DNA of 13,230 nucleotides from Candidatus Zixiibacteriota bacterium (GTDB lineage: Bacteria; Zixibacteria; MSB-5A5; SM1-73): contig CP070839.1 in the NCBI GenBank assembly GCA_020341875.1, positions 372,727-385,956 of the forward strand, in the 5' to 3' direction. Positions within the stretch are counted from its first letter, which is position 1; each line of letters starts with the position of its first letter. The notes beneath the pieces were generated by a model that was given only the letters and a program-made list of their open reading frames with translations, ran no database searches and had not been told where the DNA came from. The translations under genes were made by a program, and so were the position numbers. Shown here piece by piece: positions 6,886 to 13,230 of this stretch.

Positions 6886-7476
6886 TTAACTCCATCCGAA
6901 CCGAACCAGACTCCTGCTGGCTCTCATGGCAAATGCTCCGGCCCCCAAGATAAGAACGATGGTCAGAACCGGGTTGAAGGTACCGTACACCTGCATGCCC
7001 AGGATGATTATGGTCATGACGGCAAACAGACAGAAAGTAGCCATTCGCTTCCGCCTTACCCGATAGGGTTTGAGCTTCGCCATGAGGTCGTCCGGTGCCT
7101 TGGCGTCCGGGCCGAGGTCTGCAAGCAGCGCCTCGATTCTTGGCTGCAGTCTGAAATGGACGTACGAAAGTGACGCGGTTAGACAGAGCAGCAGAATCGT
7201 CTTCACCAGTAAGATCCAATTAGACCAGAGCGCCTCAATCCCCAAAGGCCCCAGCACCAGGAGCAGCACGCCGGTAACCAACACCGTACACTGGAACGTA
7301 AAACACCGGGTTGCTCCATGCTTTATGATGTTCTCCATGTAGCGGTCAGCATGGTAATGGAATGAGGGGCCAAACAGAGCCCGCTCGTTAACCACGATGA
7401 GATTAAACCAGGGAACCGACATGAACACGAAGCTCATCACGTGGAAGAACCTCAAGAAATCATAAAGGGTGCCCAT
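6886..7476 (-). CDS. Five-helix membrane protein (DUF2269/CopD-like), part of the Rieske/octahaem cluster
   Basis: This 196-residue polytopic membrane protein has hydrophobic helices at about residues 7-28, 58-80, 86-108, 145-165 and 168-186. Histidines lie in or near helices: His12 in FLRFFHVMSF, His53 in IIKHGATRC and His107 in LSYVHFRL. A helix-1 His in an LRxxHxxSxxxF context and a basic loop before helix 4 (PYRVRRKRM) resemble DUF2269/CopD-like proteins, some of which may bind b-type haem or copper; this is a weak family call. It starts 59 bases after the octahaem cytochrome gene, behind an AGGAG site. From position it may be a membrane subunit or assembly factor of that complex. No known bc-complex subunit matches it. 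Confidence 0.75.
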   Translation of the reverse strand: MGTLYDFLRFFHVMSFVFMSVPWFNLIVVNERALFGPSFHYHADRYMENIIKHGATRCFTFQCTVLVTGVLLLVLGPLGIEALWSNWILLVKTILLLCLTASLSYVHFRLQPRIEALLADLGPDAKAPDDLMAKLKPYRVRRKRMATFCLFAVMTIIILGMQVYGTFNPVLTIVLILGAGAFAMRASRSLVRFGWS

Positions 7477-7535
7477 AGTAGGCTCCTATCGTCACGGTTT
7501 TGAGTCCGGCCGGCCGCGAAGCCAAAAGGCCATCC

Positions 7536-9131
7536 CTACTTCATGAGAATCAAATCCACTTTCTGCTGCTCGTATAGTTGCTTTAAATCGATCGTCAAAT
7601 TCTCCATTAGTTCATCGTGCAGTTCCGGTAATTCATACTGACGGCCAGTCTCGATTTCGCGGTTCTCATACAGATCGCTGTAAAGCTCCCACTGTTTTTC
7701 AGTAAGCAGACCGTTGTCGTAAGCGGTTTTGACGTTCGAGCGGACCGTCTCCCAGTAATTCGGAATCCTGTCTAAGACCATGTTTCCGCGCATCGCCATC
7801 GCCGAGGGTCCCCATGACCCACCCGGGATGTCATACAGAGGATACAGCTTCATGAACTTGTCCGGATCCTTAGCAACCAGCCACCTTTTGGCTTCGGGCA
7901 CGCCGTGCTCCGCACCCACCTGGATGATCTTGGTCAGATTCTCTTGCAGTTCCCAGATGCCGTGCCACTGGGTATAATCTGCGCCCATCATCTCCGCGCC
8001 GTGCCGGAAGCGCCGTCCCTCGTGATGCCAGTTTCGATATGCGATGTGCTCCAGTTCCTCATCGTAGCCCACCATAGGCCAGGAGGTGATCGCTTTGCCG
8101 CCGAATTCAAATACATCAGTCTTGAACACCTTGTGCTCCCGCAGTTTCTTCATCCAATCGATGGTGGTCTCCCAGATTTCGTTATACTGCAGGTTTGCCA
8201 GATCCGCGGTCAACAGGTAGCGATCAACGAAGGACTGTGAATGGCACTGGTAGCAGACCCCCTCCATCCTCTCTCGCTTCTCCTGCCAGGAGATTCCGCC
8301 CCAGTACTCCTGAGTGCGCACGGAGAACGGAGCCTGGCTTTCCCAGGTTAAGCGATCGCTTACGTTGTGGGTGAATTGCTTATAGGTTCCGGTGGCGCTC
8401 ATGTGGCAGGTAGCGCAGGTGGGCGCGCCGAAGGGAACCGGTTCACCCGGCTTGTAGTCCCAGTCATACTCGTCAGCGAAGGTGCTGTAGAAGTTCCCGT
8501 GTTTGGATTCGAGAAAGATCTCGATATGCGGGTGGTCCGGACCGATGTGACACTCCCCGCAGGTTTCCGAGTGCCGCGCTTGGGCTATATCAAACCGGTG
8601 TTTGGAGTGACAGGCATCGCATTCGCCGATACTTTTGTCCGGCCAGTAGTTGCCAATGTGGTGACATTGTTCGCAGCCGTGCTTGGTGGTGACGGGCGGC
8701 TCGAATACGTTTCTGTCCGATCCCTTGAGGGCCATGAAAGCCTGGCTGAGCACGTGCTTGCTGTTGGCAAACTCCTTCACCTGCCGCTCATGGCACTCGC
8801 GACAGTCTCCGGGTGTGGGGTGTTTGGCAATGAGGATGTTGCTCTCCGGGCATTTCATGGCATCGAATTCGCCCTCCTCGGCCTCATGGCATTCGTAGCA
8901 GCCAATCCCCTTCTCCGCATGTTCACTCCACTTCCATTCATCGATCAGCTTGACGGCCACTCCCTTCTTCACATGACAGCCGATGCACTCCTCGGTCGTG
9001 CCGCTGATCTCGATCTCCGGTCGCTCCAGACGGGTCTTCCTCATTTCCACCCCGGCAACGATGATCAGGACCACGATCAGAAGTACGGAAAATATCCCGA
9101 TCAACCATTTCTGTCCGGTTACGGTATCCAT
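7536..9131 (-). CDS. Membrane-anchored octahaem cytochrome c, hydroxylamine oxidoreductase (HAO) family
   Basis: The 531-residue protein has an uncleaved-looking N-terminal hydrophobic anchor (residues 9-28) and eight CxxCH haem sites at 49, 78, 110, 153, 171, 191, 239 and 293. A long helical C-terminal domain with no haem sites follows. This order and length match the HAO/octahaem family, in which haem 4 (here CEQCHH at 153) is catalytic. The family's tyrosine cross-link to haem P460 would fall in the C-terminal domain; Tyr386 in GADYTQWHG is the best candidate, pending alignment. HAO proteins oxidise hydroxylamine; relatives without the cross-link reduce nitrite or hydroxylamine. No tetrahaem NrfH/cM552-type partner is present; instead Rieske and cytochrome b genes precede it, 36 bases upstream. 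A GGAGGAG ribosome site lies before the ATG. Expected location is periplasmic, membrane-tethered. Confidence 0.88.
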   Translation of the reverse strand: MDTVTGQKWLIGIFSVLLIVVLIIVAGVEMRKTRLERPEIEISGTTEECIGCHVKKGVAVKLIDEWKWSEHAEKGIGCYECHEAEEGEFDAMKCPESNILIAKHPTPGDCRECHERQVKEFANSKHVLSQAFMALKGSDRNVFEPPVTTKHGCEQCHHIGNYWPDKSIGECDACHSKHRFDIAQARHSETCGECHIGPDHPHIEIFLESKHGNFYSTFADEYDWDYKPGEPVPFGAPTCATCHMSATGTYKQFTHNVSDRLTWESQAPFSVRTQEYWGGISWQEKRERMEGVCYQCHSQSFVDRYLLTADLANLQYNEIWETTIDWMKKLREHKVFKTDVFEFGGKAITSWPMVGYDEELEHIAYRNWHHEGRRFRHGAEMMGADYTQWHGIWELQENLTKIIQVGAEHGVPEAKRWLVAKDPDKFMKLYPLYDIPGGSWGPSAMAMRGNMVLDRIPNYWETVRSNVKTAYDNGLLTEKQWELYSDLYENREIETGRQYELPELHDELMENLTIDLKQLYEQQKVDLILMK

Positions 9132-9167
9132 TATTCAGTCTCCTCCTCTCCAGATTTCCCGATTCGA

Positions 9168-10211
9168 TCAGACTATGATTTCCCAGATCGTCACTGTCAG
9201 GAAGGTCAAAATCGCAATTGTTCCCACAATGTAGTTCAGCCTGAGCTTGGGGGCTCTTCTTTTCACAAACTCATCGATAAAGGGCCAGAATACTAAGATC
9301 ACGCCCAGAATCATCAGCACCGACATGCCTATGTGCATTGGCATCAGCTTCAGAGCAATGTAGACAGGATAGAAGTACCACTCCGGCTTGATCACCGCGG
9401 GAGTCGTGGATGGATCGGCCGGTTCTCCCAAACCGGGAGGGAGGATCACGGCCAGGGTGCTCAGCGTGGCCACGAAAAACAGAGTCAGGATGATCACCTT
9501 GAAGAAATGCTCAGGATAGAATGCGTAAGAACCTTCCCCCTCTTTCCCCTCCAATTCCGCCATGCCGTGCAGCCTCAGGATGAAGATATGGACGAACATA
9601 AACAGAAGAAGCAGCGGCGGCAGAAGGGTCACGTGGAAGGTAAAAAACCGGGTCAGGGTGTTGGCGGTGACCTCCTCTCCTCCTCGGAGGAACTGCAGGA
9701 GCGGTTTACCGATGAGGGGAATGGCGTTGACCGAATTGGTGCCCACGGTGGTCGCCCAGTATGAGACCTGATTCTGAATCAGTGAGTACCCGGTGAGCGA
9801 AAGGCCAAAACTTAGCCCCAAAAGTATTACACCTATGATCCAGTTCAATTCCCGGGGACGGCGATATGCCCGGGTGAAGAATACGCGGGTCATATGAAGC
9901 AGCAGGGCGATCACTAAGAGGTTGGATCCCCACCTGTGAATGCCGCGAATCCAGAAGCCGAACCGGACCTCCTGGCTGATGTAGCGCACGCTCTCGTATG
10001 CGGCCTCGGGTGAGGCGATGTAGTAGAACATCAGCAGAATTCCGGTCACTATCTGGAGCGCGATCAGGATCAGCGGAGCCGCGCCGGTGGCGAAGAACCA
10101 CTTCTTGTAGTGCAGCGGAATCGGCTCCTTGATGAAGACCTTCTCGTTGATCTCGACGAACCTCTCGTAGTTGATGGGGAACCGCTCCAGTATCCAGTCC
10201 TTTAGCTTCAT
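9168..10211 (-). CDS. Cytochrome b of a Rieske/cytochrome b (bc-type) complex
   Basis: This 347-residue cytochrome b has about seven membrane helices, joining a b6-like N-terminal half to a shortened subunit-IV-like C-terminal half. Haem b ligands are His92/His106 (14 apart) and His193/His208 (15 apart); the 15-residue spacing of the second pair is the b6f-type pattern. PEWY at 276-279 marks the quinol oxidation site. The protein has no cysteine, so it cannot bind the extra covalent haem held by Cys35 of b6. The start overlaps the Rieske stop (ATGA), indicating coupling, and the overlap lies within a short ATGAAGCT direct repeat. With the Rieske protein it should oxidise quinol and bifurcate electrons between a periplasmic acceptor and the low-potential haem chain. 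Confidence 0.93.
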   Translation of the reverse strand: MKLKDWILERFPINYERFVEINEKVFIKEPIPLHYKKWFFATGAAPLILIALQIVTGILLMFYYIASPEAAYESVRYISQEVRFGFWIRGIHRWGSNLLVIALLLHMTRVFFTRAYRRPRELNWIIGVILLGLSFGLSLTGYSLIQNQVSYWATTVGTNSVNAIPLIGKPLLQFLRGGEEVTANTLTRFFTFHVTLLPPLLLLFMFVHIFILRLHGMAELEGKEGEGSYAFYPEHFFKVIILTLFFVATLSTLAVILPPGLGEPADPSTTPAVIKPEWYFYPVYIALKLMPMHIGMSVLMILGVILVFWPFIDEFVKRRAPKLRLNYIVGTIAILTFLTVTIWEIIV

Positions 10212-10684
10212 AGCTTCATCCCGCCTTCCGATCTTTCCAGAGACATGAAGACCAACGATCCCTCCACGCGCACGTCAAACTCATCCAGCGGACGGGGAGC
10301 TGGGCCGGCAAGCACCGTACCATCCTTGTCGAAGAATGCCTTGTGACAGGGACAATAGAACTGTTTCTCTCTCTCCTTCCACTTCACGATGCAGCCGAGG
10401 TGAGGACAGACACCGGAGAAGACCCTGAATCCCTCGGGCAGATGGGCCACAAAGACCGGCTTGTTGGCGATGGTTATCTCCTTGGCCCTTCCCATGGGTA
10501 TCTCATCCGCCTTGGCCACCAGATACTTGACAAACCGCTTCTCCTTGGGTGGCGGAAAGAGGAACATCAGCCCGTCCCTCAAGACAAAGAGTCCACTGAG
10601 AAGAACTCCCCCCGCAGCCGCCAATCCGGCAGCCAGAAACTTGCGCCTTGAGGGTGGTGATCTTCTCCCTTCTTCTTGGCTCAT
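10208..10684 (-). CDS. Rieske iron-sulfur protein
   Basis: The 158-residue Rieske subunit has an N-terminal Tat-like signal anchor (SRRKFLAAGLAAAGG, then a hydrophobic stretch to about residue 43). The 2Fe-2S ligands are Cys93 and His95 with disulfide Cys98 in CPHLGC, and Cys111 and His114 with disulfide Cys113 in CPCHKA. The Ser and Tyr that hydrogen-bond the cluster in high-potential Rieske proteins (HGSxY) are replaced here by Ala116 and Phe118, which predicts a lower redox potential suited to menaquinol. A CAAGGAGGAG site precedes the ATG. The gene leads the Rieske, cytochrome b, octahaem cytochrome series and lies 60 bases after a DUF302 gene. Confidence 0.94.
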   Translation of the reverse strand: MSQEEGRRSPPSRRKFLAAGLAAAGGVLLSGLFVLRDGLMFLFPPPKEKRFVKYLVAKADEIPMGRAKEITIANKPVFVAHLPEGFRVFSGVCPHLGCIVKWKEREKQFYCPCHKAFFDKDGTVLAGPAPRPLDEFDVRVEGSLVFMSLERSEGGMKL

Positions 10685-10744
10685 GACTCCTCCTTGAGCA
10701 TCTGGTCACTTGTCTACGCCCCCCGCATACAGACTTCCGATCCC

Positions 10745-11134
10745 TCACCTCACAGAGTCAAATGCTTCCTTCAGCTTGTCCTCAACCTCGGTGGCTGTCT
10801 CTTTCAAGGCTTCATTCTGTACCATCCCCATCGCGATTGTCGGTTTGATCACCGCCAAGGCCGTCTTGTCATCCTTCTCATAAACGATCACGTTGCAGGG
10901 CAGAAGCAGGCCAATATCCTCCTCCTCCAGGATGGCTTTGTGAGCGTGGGAAGGACTGCAAGCCCCTAAGATGACGTAGTTCTTGAAGTCTATTCCCAGC
11001 TTCTCCTTGAACTTCTCCTTGACGTCTATCTTGGTCAGAATTCCAAAGCCTTTCTTTTTCAGTTCGTCCGTAACCACTTCCACCGCTTTGTCGAATGGAA
11101 GGTCGATCTCCTTTCTGAATCCGTAACTAATCAT
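10745..11134 (-). CDS. DUF302-domain protein
   Basis: This 129-residue cytosolic protein with an alpha/beta pattern matches DUF302: an N-terminal LPFDKAVEVVTDELKKKGFGIL helix-strand, IDVKEKFKEKLGIDFKNYVILGACSPSHAHKAL-like core, and GLLLPCNVIVYE. Two cysteines (Cys59 in GACSP and Cys80 in LLPCN) occupy positions commonly conserved in the family. No signal peptide or membrane helix is visible. The family has no firmly assigned reaction; its members often sit near redox or sulfur genes. It ends 60 bases before the Rieske gene and may share its transcript. GAGGACGTTAGG precedes the ATG. Confidence 0.87.
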   Translation of the reverse strand: MISYGFRKEIDLPFDKAVEVVTDELKKKGFGILTKIDVKEKFKEKLGIDFKNYVILGACSPSHAHKAILEEEDIGLLLPCNVIVYEKDDKTALAVIKPTIAMGMVQNEALKETATEVEDKLKEAFDSVR

Positions 11135-11183
11135 CCTAACGTCCTCTTCTCTTTCTTGCGGTGCCCCCTTGGTCTATTGAACG

Positions 11184-11624
11184 TCAAAACTCGAGTTTAT
11201 CGACCCACTCAGGGTATTTGGCGGCAGGAACCTGGTCGTATTGAGGCCAGTAAGGTTTTATGTCGATGACCAGCGACCCGTCTATTGCATCGAGGCCTTT
11301 CACCTTCAACGTGCTTCCTTTTGTTTCAATGAGCTGGCAGCTTGTCGCAGCGATGGGATTGGGTCTCGAGGGACATCTGCAGGCAAAAATCCCTACCTTA
11401 GGCACTCCGTTCTTGTGCTGGGGGTGCATTTTCAACTTCACTTTGTCTACCTTATCCAGCCAGTAAAGGACGACTAAGTGACTGTAGTCCTTTATCCCAT
11501 CCAGGCCTTCCTCCAGATCGGGCAAGAGATGAATCTCGGAGATTAGATCCTGCCATCCGCCGAATCTTGGTTTCTTGACTTCATTTCTGACATACCCCAC
11601 CGCGTGAATCTCAAATTTCTTCAT
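11184..11624 (-). CDS. TrmO/TsaA-like (UPF0066) protein, probable tRNA methyltransferase
   Basis: With the start at 11624 the product has 146 residues and begins MKKFEIHAVGYVRNEV, as expected for this family. Further family motifs are the DGIKDYSHLVVLYWLDK segment, GIFACRCPSRPNPIAATSCQLIE (corresponding to GIFATRSPxRPNPIG) and GLDAIDGSLVIDIKPY. Characterised TrmO proteins use S-adenosylmethionine to N6-methylate t6A37 in tRNA. Here the consensus Thr-Arg-Ser is Cys-Arg-Cys, and the segment after RPNP differs (IAATS), so substrate identity is less certain. The longer reading from 11678 adds 18 basic residues and lacks support. The start lies 14 bases inside the 3' end of the upstream MtrA-like gene, so translation is probably coupled. 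Confidence 0.85.
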   Translation of the reverse strand: MKKFEIHAVGYVRNEVKKPRFGGWQDLISEIHLLPDLEEGLDGIKDYSHLVVLYWLDKVDKVKLKMHPQHKNGVPKVGIFACRCPSRPNPIAATSCQLIETKGSTLKVKGLDAIDGSLVIDIKPYWPQYDQVPAAKYPEWVDKLEF

Positions 11625-12768
11625 CCCCGTCTTCCTCTTTTTCTGGAATTCTCTTTCCCCCAGCCCCCTCCTGAACATATTTGAATCCGTGCTTCAGGCT
11701 GAGTTCCGCCTTGGATAGTTCCCTCCCTAAGTAAGCGGCGTGACTCAATTCTGTCAGCCAATCATTTTCGATGACGGTTGAACAAAGTGATGAAGCATCC
11801 CTTCCTTGGATGGTGTGCAGAAGCTTGTTGTCGTATGCATAGTGCTCCACCACTATGATTTTCCTGTTCGGGACCGGGATGACAACGAAATATCCAGCCC
11901 GGTCCATGTTGACTTTCCTAGGCTCACGCGCCTGGACTTTCGGAACGGACGATATAGTAACGGCGGGTTCAACTTCAGAGCATTCGCGGGTTGGAGTGGC
12001 TGTTTTCGAGACCTGCTCGATTTTGCCTATTATTCTTCCGGTATCCGCACACCCAACCATGTCGATTACGCTCACCTGTTTCCTAAAGGATTCCACCTCC
12101 GAAGAGGAGACGTTCCTGAGAATCGGGCGCTGCGCAGGCGATCCTATGACTCGCATGTCACTGGTCACGCCTTTTTTGCACAGCGCCAACAGGGTTTTCC
12201 CGCTCTGGTGTCCCTCTGGGTCTCTCCCGGCCAAAAGCAGAAAGCGGATTGCCGGGTTGGTGACCGTATTCTTGATCACCTTGTCGATCCCGATATTCTC
12301 GGTCTCCGTCTTTCCGACGATGCAAAGTCCCTCGGGCCTGGCATCAGCTAAAGCTTCGGCCAGATCCACGCTGGCTAAGGTTGAGACTGCGACCGGACGA
12401 GAGCTATCGTCGCGGAACGCAAAATACTCTCCTGCCACCGGCGGCCAGACTTCTTTCTCTTCCTCCGATTCACAACTCAACGATAACGACTGGCTCAGAG
12501 AAGGAAACTCTCCAGTCAGGATATTCGTGACCACTGCCGGATAACAGTGGTCGCATCCAAGACAGGGGTATTCTATAGGTTTCATCTCCCTCAGCCAGCC
12601 TCTGACATTCCGCATCAAAGCAGAGGATTCCGCATCATGGATTGCTGGAAGCACCCCTGACAGGTTTTTCAGCAGTTCCTTCATGCAGCCACATTTTCTG
12701 CACTTGTCCTGTTGGATCCCGTTTTCAATCTCTGATTTGATCGCCTGGATGACACTCTTATTTGACAT
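11611..12768 (-). CDS. Soluble MtrA-like corrinoid-domain protein with Cys-rich N-terminus and DUF4346-like C-terminus
   Basis: The 385-residue protein has three parts. Residues 1-80 carry CRKCGC (Cys23, 26, 28) and PCLGCDHC (Cys69, 72, 75), a possible metal or Fe-S site. Residues 108-245 match subunit A of methanogen tetrahydromethanopterin S-methyltransferase: WPPVAGEYFAF, PVAVSTLAS, GLCIVGKTETENIGIDKVI, NPAIRFLLLAGRDPEGHQSG and QVSVIDMVG. His187 in GHQSG corresponds to the MtrA histidine that coordinates cobalamin cobalt. Residues 285-368 resemble DUF4346 (GYFVVIPVPNRKIIVVEHY). The membrane-anchoring C-terminal helix of true MtrA is absent, and the tail is acidic and charged. No other Mtr subunit lies in the window. 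A cytosolic corrinoid methyl carrier is inferred; its partner is unknown. Confidence 0.85.
   Translation of the reverse strand: MSNKSVIQAIKSEIENGIQQDKCRKCGCMKELLKNLSGVLPAIHDAESSALMRNVRGWLREMKPIEYPCLGCDHCYPAVVTNILTGEFPSLSQSLSLSCESEEEKEVWPPVAGEYFAFRDDSSRPVAVSTLASVDLAEALADARPEGLCIVGKTETENIGIDKVIKNTVTNPAIRFLLLAGRDPEGHQSGKTLLALCKKGVTSDMRVIGSPAQRPILRNVSSSEVESFRKQVSVIDMVGCADTGRIIGKIEQVSKTATPTRECSEVEPAVTISSVPKVQAREPRKVNMDRAGYFVVIPVPNRKIIVVEHYAYDNKLLHTIQGRDASSLCSTVIENDWLTELSHAAYLGRELSKAELSLKHGFKYVQEGAGGKRIPEKEEDGDEEI
11634..11638 (-). promoter_or_regulatory. Ribosome site for the TrmO-like gene inside the upstream gene
   Basis: AGAGG lies nine bases before the ATG at 11624, within the final codons of the MtrA-like gene. 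It supports the shorter start and translational coupling. Confidence 0.6.
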
Positions 12769-12808
12769 GATTATCCACTCTCAGTATACTAAGCGGTAAA
12801 AGCATGAT

Positions 12809-13230
12809 TCAGATTGTCTCCTCCGCCTCGGCGGTTGCCAGTTCACTCTTGCACTGGGGCAGATCCAGGTTACACTCATCGAACAGGTAGCATGTTCTCC
12901 TGCAGATCGAGACCAACATGAGCATCACCGGGACCTCGATCAATACACCGACCACCGTTGCCAGCGCCACTCCCGAAGACAATCCGAAGAGCATAGTGGC
13001 GGTCGCAATGGCCACCTCGAAATGATTGGACGCGCCGATCATAGAGGCCGGGGCGGCATCATGGTAAGAAAGCCGCAAGACTCTCGAGAGTACGAAGTAC
13101 CCCAGCACGAAGATGAGGATCGTCTGCACGAAGAGGGGGATAGCTATCCAGAAGATGGTCAGCGGATTTGCGATTATGATATCTCCCTTGAAGGAGAACA
13201 GAAGCACCACCGTAGCCAGGAGCGCGGTTA
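12809..13230 (-). CDS. ACR3-type arsenite efflux transporter, C-terminal part (5' end outside window)
   Basis: About 140 residues of the C-terminal half are present; the frame stays open to the window edge, so the gene continues beyond it. The visible sequence carries the ACR3 pattern: TALLATVVLLFSFKGDIIIANP, a helix with IAIPLFVQTILIFVLGYF, then AAPASMIGASNHFEVAIATATMLFGLSSGVALATVVGVLIEVPVMLMLV. ACR3 proteins of the BART superfamily export arsenite using the proton gradient. The hydrophilic tail holds four cysteines (CRRTC, DEC, PQC), more than usual at this end, which might bind metalloid or be incidental. An internal GTG at 13210 is not the true start. It lies 40 bases before the MtrA-like gene in the same direction. 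Confidence 0.92.
   Translation of the reverse strand, partial: TALLATVVLLFSFKGDIIIANPLTIFWIAIPLFVQTILIFVLGYFVLSRVLRLSYHDAAPASMIGASNHFEVAIATATMLFGLSSGVALATVVGVLIEVPVMLMLVSICRRTCYLFDECNLDLPQCKSELATAEAEETI

Noticed and set aside
8367..9296. 309-codon open frame on the plus strand
   Set aside because: It lies opposite the octahaem cytochrome and cytochrome b genes, whose haem motifs and ligands prove the minus-strand reading. The plus-strand product has no family features.
11855..12544. 229-codon open frame on the plus strand
   Set aside because: It is the complement of the MtrA-like gene, whose conserved motifs are unambiguous on the minus strand.
1..13230. CRISPR array, tRNA, rRNA, insertion sequence or phage genes
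   Set aside because: No spaced repeats, cloverleaf-type sequence, transposase motif or terminal inverted repeat pair was seen by reading both strands; this was not checked with a covariance or profile search.

Overview
The window is a 13.2 kb piece of a bacterial chromosome or metagenomic contig, with about 53% GC by eye. All eighteen supported genes lie on the minus strand, so transcription runs from high to low coordinates. A gram-negative-type bacterium is suggested by two secreted barrel-like proteins ending in Phe and by a Tat-type Rieske protein. An anaerobic or micro-aerobic lifestyle is suggested by superoxide reductase, rubrerythrin, several ferritin-like proteins and a low-potential-type Rieske centre. 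The two barrel-like proteins resemble proteins I associate with FCB-group and candidate-phylum genomes, but lineage cannot be fixed from this sequence.

Read in the direction of transcription, the right end holds the 3' part of an ACR3-type arsenite efflux gene. Next is a soluble MtrA-like corrinoid-domain protein with an N-terminal Cys-rich segment and a C-terminal DUF4346-like domain. Its 3' end overlaps a TrmO/TsaA-like gene, and a DUF302 gene follows.

The centre (10684 down to 6886) is the most striking region: a Rieske protein, a single-chain cytochrome b, a membrane-anchored octahaem cytochrome of the hydroxylamine oxidoreductase (HAO) family, and a five-helix membrane protein, closely spaced. 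No cytochrome c1 or f gene is present. The arrangement suggests a quinol-linked complex in which the octahaem protein takes or gives electrons directly to the Rieske/cytochrome b module, perhaps for nitrogen-oxide or hydroxylamine chemistry. A DoxX-type membrane protein follows.

The next block (6216 down to 3507) is an oxygen-defence and iron island: desulfoferrodoxin-type superoxide reductase, a bacterioferritin-like protein, two internally duplicated ferritin-like proteins, and a canonical rubrerythrin. Superoxide reductase would turn superoxide into peroxide, rubrerythrin would reduce peroxide, and the ferritin-like proteins could hold iron or also consume peroxide.

The left end holds two tandem paralogous outer-membrane-type proteins, an aldo/keto reductase, a DUF454 membrane protein and an MGMT-fold protein that lacks the alkyl-acceptor cysteine. 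No tRNA, rRNA, CRISPR array, insertion sequence or attachment site was seen. The longest gene-free stretch is 219 bases (5177-5395), where I see nothing convincing.
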